NCBI RefSeq assembly: GCF_937891315.1
Contig: NZ_CALAGI010000143.1
Span: forward strand, 1-39,913
Origin: an uncultured Amaricoccus sp.
Lineage (GTDB): Bacteria > Pseudomonadota > Alphaproteobacteria > Rhodobacterales > Rhodobacteraceae
Direction: 5' to 3'
DNA: 39,913 bases
The notes beneath the pieces are model-generated. The model was not told where the DNA came from and did not search any database. It saw nothing but the letters and a program-made list of their open reading frames with translations. Positions 33,191-39,913 of this stretch are shown here, piece by piece (position 1 is the stretch's first letter; the number at the start of each line of letters is the position of its first letter). The translations under genes were made by a program, and so were the position numbers.

Positions 33191-34156
33191 TCAGTTCGGC
33201 GAGATCGCGACGCCCCAGGGCTGTTCACCCACCTGCACCGACTTCAGTACCGTCAAGGCATCGACATCGATCACCGAGACGTCGTTCGAAATGCCGTTGG
33301 TGGTCCAGAGCTGCTTCTCGTCCGGCGTGAAGGCCAGTTGCCACACCCGCTGGCCGACCAGCAGATAGTCCAGCACCTCCCAGGTCTCGCCATCGACGAC
33401 TGCGACGCGGTTCGCCGGCCCCAGCGCGACGAACACCTTCTTGTTGTCCTTGGTCACCCGCACGCCGACCGGCTGCAACGCCTCCTTCGGCACGCCCGGC
33501 ACGTCGAACTCAATCCTGTGGATGACCTCGTGCTTCACCGGGTCGATCACGCTGACCGTGCCGCCGATCTCGGCGCTGACATAGAGATACTTGCCGTCGT
33601 CGGTGAACTGCGCGAACCGCGGCCGCTGGTCGACCAGCACGTTGGCGACGATCTGGTCGGTCTCGGTATCGATGAAATGCGCCATGTTCGTGGTTTCGGA
33701 GGTATTGACCATGATCTTGCCGTCCGGGCTGATCCCCATGCCCTCCGGCTCGATGCCGACCGGGATTTCGGCGCGGATCGTGCCGGCATCGACATCGATC
33801 GCGGTGACGAGATTGTCGTCCTCATTTGCGACATAGAGCGGATTGCCGCTCGGATGCAGCACGCCGAGTTCCGGGTCGGGGCCGGACGGCAGGCTATGCA
33901 CCAGCTCGTGGGTCTTGGTGTCGAGCACCTGCACCGCGTCGTCGTCGGAGGCGAGGATGTAGAGATGCTTGCCGTCCGGGCTCATGTTGATGCCGCGTGG
34001 CCGTTGGCCGACATCCACCGTGTCGATGACCTCGAGGGTCTCGCTGTCTATGATGGTGATCGAATTGCCGCGCTCGTTGCTCACATAGACCGTATAGGCC
34101 GCGGCGGGTGTCGCGGTGGCGAGCGCCAGGGCGGCGAAGGCGAGTTGTCCGCGCAT
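33191..34156 (-). CDS. Periplasmic YVTN beta-propeller protein of the PQQ alcohol dehydrogenase system
   Basis: A 321-residue secreted protein. After the signal peptide MRGQLAFAALALATATPAAA come seven or so repeats of the YVTN type, such as YTVYVSNERGNSITIIDSETLEVIDTV, each about 40-45 residues, with the marks PRGINMSPDGKHLYI and PEGMGISPDGKIMVN. This is the YVTN beta-propeller family with PQQ-cluster members (TIGR03866). A seven-bladed propeller would act as a binding or scaffolding surface; no enzymatic residues are evident. It lies 34 bases upstream of the small secreted protein and 16 bases downstream of the binding protein gene. Confidence 0.88.
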   Translation of the reverse strand: MRGQLAFAALALATATPAAAYTVYVSNERGNSITIIDSETLEVIDTVDVGQRPRGINMSPDGKHLYILASDDDAVQVLDTKTHELVHSLPSGPDPELGVLHPSGNPLYVANEDDNLVTAIDVDAGTIRAEIPVGIEPEGMGISPDGKIMVNTSETTNMAHFIDTETDQIVANVLVDQRPRFAQFTDDGKYLYVSAEIGGTVSVIDPVKHEVIHRIEFDVPGVPKEALQPVGVRVTKDNKKVFVALGPANRVAVVDGETWEVLDYLLVGQRVWQLAFTPDEKQLWTTNGISNDVSVIDVDALTVLKSVQVGEQPWGVAISPN

Positions 34157-34172
34157 GGGATCTCCTTTCCGT

Positions 34173-35366
34173 TCAGTTGAAGGAGCAGGCCGTCTCGGGA
34201 CGGTCGGTCCCCAGCGTGTCGAGCGGCGAAAACTGATGCAGAAACCCGTCCTGGGGCGAAACCGACACCACGAGATTGTCCGAGGCGAGCAGGATCGGCT
34301 GGCGCAGCTGATGGTCCCAGTCGCGGAAGTTCAGCGCCTGTCCCTTGAAGGCCGCGAGCTGCAGGTCCGGGCCGAGGATATAGGTCCGCAGGCTGTCGAG
34401 ATCGGTCGCGTTGGTGCGCGTCGCCGCCTCGCCCAGCGAGCGCAGCGACAGCCAGACGTTGTAATCCTCGGGCCGCATGTGCCGGCCGGCCAGCTTCTCG
34501 AACCGGCTCTGCAGCTGGGTGCCGCCCCAGGCCTCCTGCGCCGGGCTCCAGGTCACGGGGCGCAGGCCGGCCGATCCGACCACCGGCCGCGCGTCCCAGG
34601 TATGATAGGGCACGAAGCCGGCGAAGACCGCGCTCTCGTCCGCGACGATGGTGACGTCATGGTCCGGCACCGACTGGGTGAAGAGCGGCATCTGCGCCTG
34701 GACCTGAACCAGGCCGCTGTCAGTCCGCCTCGCGCCACCGGTATCCTCGTAGACGCGAGTCTCGACGATCTTCTGTCCGAATTTCGCCGCCGAGGCGCGA
34801 TAGGCATCGGCGAGCGCGGTGTCGGCGGGGTGCGATCCTTCGATCAGAAACCAGTCGCCCCAGCGTTTCCAGGCGAGGAACTGCGCCAGCGCGTCCGTCT
34901 CCATGCTCCGGCTCGGCGCGACATGCAGGACGTTGGCCCGGCAATCGGCGTTGCGCAGGGTGTCGTCGGGGGCCAGCGCGTTGAAGACCAGCGCGCGGTC
35001 GCCGGCGGCGTCGGAAAAGGCGAGCACCTCCGGCGCGTCTGCCATGGCGACGACGTATTGAACGCCTCGGCCGATCATCTCATTCAGCGCGGCGACGGCG
35101 CCGTCCGGCGGCACGGTCACGGTTTCGAGGGTGAATTTCTGCCCCATGAAGCCGCCGGTCGTCGTATTGTCGGCGGTGGCGAGTTCCGCTCCCGCGAAGC
35201 CCATGTCCTCGGGCGGCAGATCGAGGCGCGAGATCGGCAGCGGACGGCCATAGTCGACACGGATCACCCCGGCGGCGACGGTCCCCGGCTCCTGGGCGGC
35301 GGCGGGCGTCAAGCCAGCCACGACGCCGAGCGCGAGAGCGGCTAAGGCATATCCTCGACCCCGCAT
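34173..35366 (-). CDS. Periplasmic binding protein of the PQQ-dependent alcohol dehydrogenase-associated ABC system
   Basis: A 397-residue secreted protein with the signal peptide MRGRGYALAALALGVVAGLTPAAAQ. It resembles type I (LivJ-like) periplasmic binding proteins: IRVDYGRPLPISRLDLPPEDMGFAGAEL at the mature N-terminus, FTLETVTVPPDGAVAALNEMIGRGVQYVVAMADAPEVLAF, and GDWFLIEGSHPADTALADAYRASAAKFGQKIVETRVYED after the first lobe. This matches the TIGR03863 family next to PQQ alcohol dehydrogenases. The ATG at 35366 follows GGAAAGG; an earlier ATG would precede the signal peptide with a polar stretch. It is encoded with an ABC-2 permease instead of a Liv-type permease, an unusual partnership. 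Confidence 0.85.
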   Translation of the reverse strand: MRGRGYALAALALGVVAGLTPAAAQEPGTVAAGVIRVDYGRPLPISRLDLPPEDMGFAGAELATADNTTTGGFMGQKFTLETVTVPPDGAVAALNEMIGRGVQYVVAMADAPEVLAFSDAAGDRALVFNALAPDDTLRNADCRANVLHVAPSRSMETDALAQFLAWKRWGDWFLIEGSHPADTALADAYRASAAKFGQKIVETRVYEDTGGARRTDSGLVQVQAQMPLFTQSVPDHDVTIVADESAVFAGFVPYHTWDARPVVGSAGLRPVTWSPAQEAWGGTQLQSRFEKLAGRHMRPEDYNVWLSLRSLGEAATRTNATDLDSLRTYILGPDLQLAAFKGQALNFRDWDHQLRQPILLASDNLVVSVSPQDGFLHQFSPLDTLGTDRPETACSFN

Positions 35367-35484
35367 GGCCTTTCCGTATCCTCCCCCAGGCGCCTTTCGC
35401 GGCACCGACGCATCTGGATGCATGACCCGATACTTGACGAGAATTGTCGCAAACGACGGGCGGCCTTGTCGACCCCTTCGGACT

Positions 35485-35497
35485 GGGACTTTGGTCC
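35485..35497. promoter_or_regulatory. GGGACTTTGGTCC inverted repeat, candidate operator
   Basis: The core GGAC TTTG GTCC (35486-35497) is a perfect dyad lying 8 bases past the stop of the C-x3-C-W protein and upstream of the binding protein gene. Its complement, GGACCAAAGTCCC, agrees at 10 of 13 positions with GATCCCAAGTCCC at 39501-39513 upstream of xoxF. A shared regulator site is possible but unproven. Confidence 0.3.
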
Positions 35498-35504
35498 TAT
35501 GCCC

Positions 35505-36107
35505 TCAAGGCTGATAGGGTCGGACCCGCTCGGTCGGCCAGCCGGCGGCGGCCCAGCCATCCGCGCCGTCCGGATACCAGAACACGCGGCTATAGCCGTT
35601 CTCGATCGCCCGCTTGCCAGCGTTCCAGGACATCCAGCAATCGCGCATGCAGAAGAAGGCCAGCGGCGCGGCCTTGTCGCCCCCGGTGATCAGCGCGAGG
35701 CTCGTCAGGAAATAGTCCCGCGTCGCATCGTCGAGCGCGTCGTAACCCGTATTGGCCAGCCAGACCGCGCCCGGAATCGAGTCGCGCGGCGGGTCGCGCC
35801 AGATCGTCCCCTCCGGCAGGTTGGACGGGCGCACGGGCGTCGGCATTACATCGACGAAGGGAACGCGGTCCGAGCGCCAGAGCGCATGGGCCGCGTCGTC
35901 GCCGATCACCTCGGCGCCCTTCAGGGTGGCGGGAACCGTCGCGCGGTAGGGCTCCGACCGGTAGCCGGCGGGTTCCGCGGCCGGCCCTCTCGCCTCGGGC
36001 GGCGCCGCGCCGGAAAGTGGCCGGTCCGCGGGCATGGGTCGCGGCTCGTCCGCATGCGCGGCGAAAGCCGCGAGCGCCGCCGCGAGGACTAGCGGCGCCC
36101 AGGTCAC
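35505..36107 (-). CDS. PQQ-dependent catabolism-associated rhodanese-like protein with C-x3-C-W motif
   Basis: A 200-residue protein with the N-terminal signal-like segment WAPLVLAAALAAFAAHADEP. A rhodanese-like fold is indicated by VPFVDVMPTPVRPSNLPEG and the C-terminal half, where FFCMRDCWMSWNAGKRA gives C153, C157 and W158; the motif is C-x3-C-W. It matches the family called PQQ-dependent catabolism-associated CXXCW (TIGR03865), whose function is unknown. The cysteine pair may take part in thiol chemistry or metal or heme handling in the periplasm. The start is GTG at 36107, overlapping the xoxJ stop (GTGA), so it is coupled to xoxJ. Confidence 0.85.
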   Translation of the reverse strand: MTWAPLVLAAALAAFAAHADEPRPMPADRPLSGAAPPEARGPAAEPAGYRSEPYRATVPATLKGAEVIGDDAAHALWRSDRVPFVDVMPTPVRPSNLPEGTIWRDPPRDSIPGAVWLANTGYDALDDATRDYFLTSLALITGGDKAAPLAFFCMRDCWMSWNAGKRAIENGYSRVFWYPDGADGWAAAGWPTERVRPYQP

Positions 36108-36940
36108 GGCGCGGTCTCCGGCTTCAGCGCGGTGCCCATGTCGTTGAGCAGCGGCACGCCGGCGTCGCGCAGGATGGCGTCGATCTCCGGCTGCAGCGCG
36201 CGGATCGTCGAATTCAGCTCGCGCTTCCACACGTCCTCGCCGTTCCGCACGCCCATCGAAATGCGATAGAAGAGGCGCGGGCTGCCCGGCTCGCCCACCA
36301 GGGGCGTCAGCTTCAGCTGCGTGCCCGCCTGCTTGACCAGCGGCCCGCCGATCGGCCCCCACATCACCGCGATATCGAGATCGCCGGCGACGAGATCCGC
36401 CAGCATCTGCTGGTTCGGACTCTCCACCCGGCGGTCCACCATGAGACGATAGCCCTCGGTCGTCGCGAGCAGATCGTTGTCGGCGAGATGGCTCGCCGCC
36501 GGACTGCCAGCGATCACTCCGATCCGCCGACCCTTCAGGCGTGGGTCGGTCAGCGTCGTCACGTCGGCGAGATCGCTGTCGGCGCGGGTCACCAGCACAT
36601 GGGTCGAGGTGTAATAGGCATTGGTGCTCAGCACCAGATCGTCGCCCTGCGCGAAGCCGATGATCACGTCGCAGCGGTTTTCAAGCAAAGTGCGCCGCAC
36701 GAAGCCCTGGGCCATCGGAAACCAGAAATATTCCAGTGGTCGGCCGAGCTTCTGCGAGAACAGCTCGGCGATCCGGTTCTCGAAGCCCGAACCGTCATCG
36801 ACGCTCATCGGCGCGTTCGCCGGATCGGCGCAAACTCGAAACGAAGTCCGCGAGACGAGGTCGGTCAGTTGCGCGTTGGCAGGCCCGGCCAGCGCACCGA
36901 CACAGGCGAGCAGCGACGCGATCCTACCCCATGCAGGCAT
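36104..36940 (-). CDS. xoxJ: XoxJ periplasmic protein of the lanthanide methanol dehydrogenase system
   Basis: A 278-residue protein with a signal peptide ending ALAGPANAQ. The rest is a family-3-like periplasmic binding fold: RVCADPANAPMSVDDGSGFENRIAELF, then NRCDVIIGFAQGDDLVLSTNAYYTS, and the hinge-side VAGDLDIAVMWGPIGGPLVKQAG. The C-terminus has RNGEDVWKRELNSTIRALQPEIDAILRDAGVPLL, typical of XoxJ/MxaJ. XoxJ is thought to help fold or activate XoxF, with the cavity of the known structure open, instead of importing a solute. The ATG at 36940 overlaps the xoxG 3' end by 17 bases, so translation is coupled. Confidence 0.9.
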   Translation of the reverse strand: MPAWGRIASLLACVGALAGPANAQLTDLVSRTSFRVCADPANAPMSVDDGSGFENRIAELFSQKLGRPLEYFWFPMAQGFVRRTLLENRCDVIIGFAQGDDLVLSTNAYYTSTHVLVTRADSDLADVTTLTDPRLKGRRIGVIAGSPAASHLADNDLLATTEGYRLMVDRRVESPNQQMLADLVAGDLDIAVMWGPIGGPLVKQAGTQLKLTPLVGEPGSPRLFYRISMGVRNGEDVWKRELNSTIRALQPEIDAILRDAGVPLLNDMGTALKPETAP

Positions 36941-37448
36941 TTTCAGCCTCGGTGAAGGCCGCGGGCTTGTCGGCCTTCTTCGCCGGCCGGCCGCGCGGGA
37001 TGGTGTCGGTGCCCATCGCCTTCAGATAGACGTAGATGTCGTCCAGGTAGCACATGATGTTCTTGTTGTCGCCAAAGCTCGGCATCACGAGGTTTCCTTC
37101 CTGCTTGCCGCCGGCGACGGTCTCGAGGAACTTGTAATAGTCCACCTTGTTGATGACCGACTTCGCAAGGGCCGGCGCGTAGGTTGATCCCTGGCCGTCC
37201 GGGCCGTGACAGACGAAGCATTCCGAATTGTACCGCCGGAAGCCTGAGAAGGTGTACCAGTCGACCGTGCCGTCGGCATCGACCTTGAAGGTCGGGATAT
37301 CGTCCTTGGTGAACCACTTGCCGTCCTCTTCGTGGTCGGCGGTGATGTTGGCCTCCGGTGACAGATCCGCCTCCTGCGCGAGGCCCAGCGTCGGGAGTCC
37401 GAGACCTGCGATACAGAGACCGGTCGTTAGCAATCTGGCTATGGTCAT
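36924..37448 (-). CDS. xoxG: XoxG cytochrome c, electron acceptor of XoxF
   Basis: A 174-residue periplasmic c-type cytochrome. The signal peptide MTIARLLTTGLCIAGLGLPTLGLAQ is followed by an acidic linker. The heme site C77-F-V-C80-H81 is in ECFVCHGPDGQGS, and M122 in NLVMPSFGDN is the probable distal ligand. A C-terminal segment, IMCYLDDIYVYLKAMG, is characteristic of MDH-linked cytochrome cL/XoxG. It would take electrons from reduced PQQ of XoxF. The ATG at 37448 follows GGGAG; an earlier in-frame ATG is less likely. It is separated from xoxF by 188 bases with tandem hairpins, while it overlaps xoxJ. Confidence 0.92.
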   Translation of the reverse strand: MTIARLLTTGLCIAGLGLPTLGLAQEADLSPEANITADHEEDGKWFTKDDIPTFKVDADGTVDWYTFSGFRRYNSECFVCHGPDGQGSTYAPALAKSVINKVDYYKFLETVAGGKQEGNLVMPSFGDNKNIMCYLDDIYVYLKAMGTDTIPRGRPAKKADKPAAFTEAENACMG

Positions 37449-37529
37449 GTCGGTTCTCCCAAGACCCACGTCATCTTCAGTTTCGGCAGGGGTCCGCGCC
37501 CTTTCGAAGATACACCCGGCTTTCGTCGC

Positions 37530-37591
37530 CCGCCGATCACCCGGCGGCGCCCCTTAATGAAAGGGGCGAAACACCGGGTGTTTCGCCCCTT
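37530..37591 (-). terminator. Tandem hairpins between xoxF and xoxG with an alternative pairing
   Basis: AAGGGGCGAAACAC (37561-37574) and its exact inverse (37578-37591) form a 14-bp stem with a 3-base loop, 46 bases past the xoxF stop. On the minus-strand message the order is AAGGGGCG, then CGCCCCUU, then a second AAGGGGCG (37555-37548), so the middle segment can pair either way. Another 6-bp stem, CCGCCG/CGGCGG, is at 37530-37547. No T-tract follows the first stem. Partial termination setting the xoxF to xoxGJ ratio is a reasonable reading. Confidence 0.55.
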
Positions 37592-37636
37592 CGATCCGTG
37601 CGCGGAGGGCGCGGGCCCCCCGGGTTGTCCTGTGCC

Positions 37637-39439
37637 TCAGTTCGGCAGGGCGAAGACGGTCAGCTGGCCGCCGAGCGCGGTATAGTCGCTGAGCGCCGAA
37701 TAGCCGCCGACCGCGCCCAGACCCTCGTTCGGATTGGTAAGGCCGGCCGCGAGACCGATGCCGGCCCAGCCGCCAACACCCGACAGGATGCCGATATACT
37801 GCTTGCCGCCGTGCTCGTAGGTCATGACGTTGCCGATGATGCCCGACGGGGTCTTGAACTTGTAGAGTTCCTCGCCCGTCTCGGAATCGACCGCCTTCAG
37901 ATAGCCTTCAAGCGTGCCGTAGAACACGATGTCGCCCGCGGTCGCCAGTGCGCCCGACCAGACCGAGAACTGTTCCGGCAGCGACCACTTGATCTCACCC
38001 TTGGTCGCATCCCAGGCGATGAAATTGCCCATGCCGCCATGACTGTCAGGCGCGGGGAACATCGAGAGGGTGGCGCCGACATAGGGCTGACCGGCGGTAT
38101 AGCTGACGCGGAACGGCTCGTAGTCCATGCAGACATGGTTCGTCGGAACGTAGAACAGGCCCGTCTTCGGCGAGAAGGCCGCCGGCTGCTGGTCCTTGGT
38201 TCCGAGCGCGGCCGGGCAGACGCCCGTGGTATTCACGTCCTCGCCGTTCTGCTGGGTCGAATATTGCGCGACCACGGATGGGCGGCCGTAGGTCGGCGAG
38301 TTCGGATCCATATCGACGCCGGTCGTCCAGTTGACCGCCGGGTCGTACTTCTGCGCGACCAGCAGTTCTCCCGTCTCGCGGTCGAGCGTATAGCCGAGGC
38401 CGTTGCGGTCGAAATGCACGAGGGTCTTGCGATCCTTGCCGTCGATCTTCTGGTCGGCGAGGATCATCTCGTTGACGCCGTCGAAGTCCCATTCGTCGTG
38501 CGGGGTCATCTGATAGACCCACTTGGCAACGCCGGTATCCGCGTCGCGCGCGAAGATCGTCATCGACCACTTGTTGTCACCGGGCCGCTGGCTCGGGTTC
38601 CAGGTCGAAGGATTGCCCGACCCGTAGTAGATCAGATTCAGCTCCGGGTCGTAGGAATACCAGCCCCAGGTCGTGCCGCCGCCGATCTTCCACTGATCGC
38701 CTTCCCAGCTGGCGATCGAGCTGTCCTTGCCGACCGGCTTGCCGAGAACCGTGGTCTTCTCCGGGTCGAAGAGGAGCTGGTCGTCCGGGCCGACGGAATA
38801 GGCCCGCCACGCCATCGATCCGTCCTTGATATTGTAGGCGGTGACGTGCCCCTGCACGCCGAATTCGCCGCCGGAGATCGACACCAGCAACTTGTCCTTG
38901 AACGGCAGCGTCGTCGCCGTCGCGGTTTCGCCCTTCGCCGGATCGCCGTTCTTGACGCTCCACTTCACCTCGCCGCTCTTGGCGTCGAGCGCCACGACCG
39001 TCGTGTCGGCCTGAGAGAGGAAGACCATGCCGTCCGCGTAGGACAGGCCGCGGTTCACAGTGTCGCAACACATGACGCCGATCACCGTCGGATCCTGCTG
39101 CGGCTCGTATTTCCAGACGATCTTGCCATCCTGGTCGAGATCGAGCGCGTAAACGGTGTTCGGGAACGGCGCATGAACATACATCATGTTGCCGATGACG
39201 AGCGGCGAGCCCTCATGGCCGCGCAGGACGCCCGTCGAGAATGTCCAGGCGACCTGGAGGTTCTTCACATTGTCCTTGTTGATCTGGTCGAGCGCCGAAT
39301 AGCGCTGGTTGGCATAGTCGCCAGTCTGGATCGCCCAGTTCTTGGAATCGCTGATCGCGGCTGTAACGCTGTCGTTCGCCAAGACGCCGACGCTGCTCGT
39401 CGCGAGCAGCAGAGCCGCGGTTGGCATGAGATATCGCAT
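37637..39439 (-). CDS. xoxF: Lanthanide-dependent PQQ methanol dehydrogenase XoxF
   Basis: A 600-residue periplasmic quinoprotein that oxidises methanol (and perhaps formaldehyde). The signal peptide ends near ATSSVGVLAND. Functional marks in order: the vicinal cysteines C124-C125 (GVMCCDTV), metal ligand E192 (SGGEFGVQGH), N276 (GSGNPSTW), catalytic D318 and the lanthanide-coordinating D320 in DEWDFDG; the calcium enzyme MxaF has alanine at the latter position, so this is a XoxF. Tryptophan-docking repeats of the eight-bladed propeller recur through the chain. GGGAGGG lies before the ATG at 39439. It precedes xoxG and xoxJ on the minus strand and follows the glutathione-dependent formaldehyde dehydrogenase gene, so product and detoxifier are encoded together. 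Confidence 0.96.
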   Translation of the reverse strand: MRYLMPTAALLLATSSVGVLANDSVTAAISDSKNWAIQTGDYANQRYSALDQINKDNVKNLQVAWTFSTGVLRGHEGSPLVIGNMMYVHAPFPNTVYALDLDQDGKIVWKYEPQQDPTVIGVMCCDTVNRGLSYADGMVFLSQADTTVVALDAKSGEVKWSVKNGDPAKGETATATTLPFKDKLLVSISGGEFGVQGHVTAYNIKDGSMAWRAYSVGPDDQLLFDPEKTTVLGKPVGKDSSIASWEGDQWKIGGGTTWGWYSYDPELNLIYYGSGNPSTWNPSQRPGDNKWSMTIFARDADTGVAKWVYQMTPHDEWDFDGVNEMILADQKIDGKDRKTLVHFDRNGLGYTLDRETGELLVAQKYDPAVNWTTGVDMDPNSPTYGRPSVVAQYSTQQNGEDVNTTGVCPAALGTKDQQPAAFSPKTGLFYVPTNHVCMDYEPFRVSYTAGQPYVGATLSMFPAPDSHGGMGNFIAWDATKGEIKWSLPEQFSVWSGALATAGDIVFYGTLEGYLKAVDSETGEELYKFKTPSGIIGNVMTYEHGGKQYIGILSGVGGWAGIGLAAGLTNPNEGLGAVGGYSALSDYTALGGQLTVFALPN

Positions 39440-39500
39440 TCCAATCCCTCCCTAAGGGCGGACCCGCGCTTCCGCGAGGGCTTCCATCGCCCACGCCAAA

Positions 39501-39513
39501 GATCCCAAGTCCC
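39501..39513. promoter_or_regulatory. GATCCCAAGTCCC motif in the xoxF leader
   Basis: A 13-base motif about 62 bases upstream of the xoxF start, similar at 10 of 13 positions to the complement of the dyad at 35485-35497. If the promoter proposed at 39565-39593 is right, the motif would lie downstream of the transcription start, more like a repressor or leader site. Weak evidence. Confidence 0.25.
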
Positions 39514-39564
39514 GATTTTCGTTTTGACCGCCTGACCGGGTCTTCGATGCCCGATCCTAACGGA

Positions 39565-39593
39565 TAGAAAGCCCGTCACCCGGCACCGGTCAA
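39565..39593 (-). promoter_or_regulatory. Candidate xoxF promoter
   Basis: On the minus strand TTGACC (39593-39588) is followed after 17 bases by TTTCTA (39570-39565). The -35 is good, the -10 is poor. The leader would be about 118 bases. An AT-richer patch at 39596-39630 lies just upstream. No riboswitch fold was recognised in 39440-39560. Confidence 0.3.
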
Positions 39594-39711
39594 TATGAAA
39601 GGAACGAACTAGCCATAAAGTAGTAAGACCGTTCCCGGCGGGCGCCTGGCAGCGCCAACCGGCACCGAAAATCCGGCATCCATCTGATTCCAGACGATAT
39701 TATGCCCACCA

Positions 39712-39791
39712 CCCCTCGTCCCGCGTATGCGCGACGAGGGGACGAGGCGGAGCGGTTCGTGGCTTCCGGCGCCCCCATGGAGGCCGGAAGC
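39712..39791 (-). terminator. Tandem hairpins after the formaldehyde dehydrogenase gene
   Basis: GCTTCCGGC (39762-39770) and GCCGGAAGC (39783-39791) form a perfect 9-bp stem eight bases past the stop codon. CCCCTCGTC (39712-39720) and GACGAGGGG (39733-39741), with an inner GCG/CGC, form a second. Together they should separate the dehydrogenase message from xoxF; neither is followed by a T run. Confidence 0.55.
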
Positions 39792-39798
39792 GCGTGGC

Positions 39799-39913
39799 TC
39801 AATAGACGACGACCGAACGGATCGACTCGCCCGCGTGCATCAGATCGAAGCCCTTGTTGATATCCTCGAGCCGCAGCAAATGGGTGATCATCGGATCGAT
39901 CTGGATCTTGCCT
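39799..39913 (-). CDS. frmA: C-terminus of S-(hydroxymethyl)glutathione dehydrogenase (partial)
   Basis: The last 37 codons and a TGA of a class III alcohol dehydrogenase run off the window end. The peptide contains KIQIDPMITHLLRLEDINKGFDLMHAGESIRSVVVY, the well-conserved tail of glutathione-dependent formaldehyde dehydrogenases (family tail: MITHxxxLEDINKGFDLMHxGxSIRSVVxx). The enzyme oxidises S-hydroxymethylglutathione, formed from formaldehyde, in the cytoplasm. Its position upstream of xoxF on the same strand fits methanol oxidation. Other zinc alcohol dehydrogenases lack this exact tail. Confidence 0.88.
   Translation of the reverse strand, partial: GKIQIDPMITHLLRLEDINKGFDLMHAGESIRSVVVY

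Noticed and set aside
39590..39802. Minus-strand frame of 70 codons between the formaldehyde dehydrogenase and xoxF
   Set aside because: It overlaps the end of the dehydrogenase gene and two hairpins, has no recognisable motif and looks like leader DNA.

Overview
The window looks like a chromosomal segment of a GC-rich alphaproteobacterium, probably of the Rhodobacterales type. This is inferred from a MucR/Ros regulator, the block miaB-phoH-ybeY-corC-lnt followed by a small XRE regulator, a xoxFGJ lanthanide methanol dehydrogenase cluster and a DMGDH/GcvT-type demethylating oxidoreductase. No rRNA, tRNA, CRISPR array, transposase or integrase was seen.

Layout. (1) Positions 2-5390, plus strand: the tail of a substrate-binding protein, livHMGF, and a bifunctional enoyl-CoA hydratase/3-hydroxyacyl-CoA dehydrogenase whose start overlaps the livF stop; transport and beta-oxidation seem coupled. 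(2) 5391-6055: a convergent gap with a MITE-like element ending in inverted repeats, then a strong hairpin. (3) 6056-13806, minus strand: XRE regulator, lnt, corC, ybeY, phoH, an intruding radical SAM/SPASM-like gene, miaB and mucR. (4) 13807-17038: an AT-richer gap, an M3 oligopeptidase and a lipoprotein gene. The ribosome-binding site of the peptidase gene lies inside a perfect 15-bp inverted repeat that ends at its start codon. (5) 17269-23187, plus strand: FAD/GcvT oxidoreductase, a family-3 solute-binding protein, a NUDIX hydrolase and an MFS exporter with a C-terminal ABM-like domain. (6) 23339-28046, minus strand: glycosyltransferase, mprF and a Dps protein. (7) 28389-31099: a DUF1045 2H-phosphoesterase-like gene divergent from phnM, then rlmJ.

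(8) 31159-39913, minus strand: a methylotrophy module. Reading in the direction of transcription it holds the end of glutathione-dependent formaldehyde dehydrogenase, xoxF, xoxG, xoxJ, a rhodanese-like C-x3-C-W protein, a periplasmic binding protein, a YVTN beta-propeller, an unrecognised 147-residue secreted protein, and an ABC ATPase with an ABC-2-type permease. XoxF would oxidise methanol in the periplasm using PQQ and a lanthanide, XoxG would accept the electrons, and the cytoplasmic dehydrogenase would remove formaldehyde. The binding-protein/propeller/ABC set belongs to families that accompany PQQ alcohol dehydrogenases, and its substrate is not known.

The most interesting signals are non-coding. 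They are the sequestered ribosome-binding site at 16416-16460, mutually exclusive hairpins between xoxF and xoxG at 37548-37591, a palindrome at 31096-31162 that supplies the stop codons of both flanking convergent genes, and the repeat element at 5404-5767. All functional statements rest on reading motifs by eye; no database search was possible.
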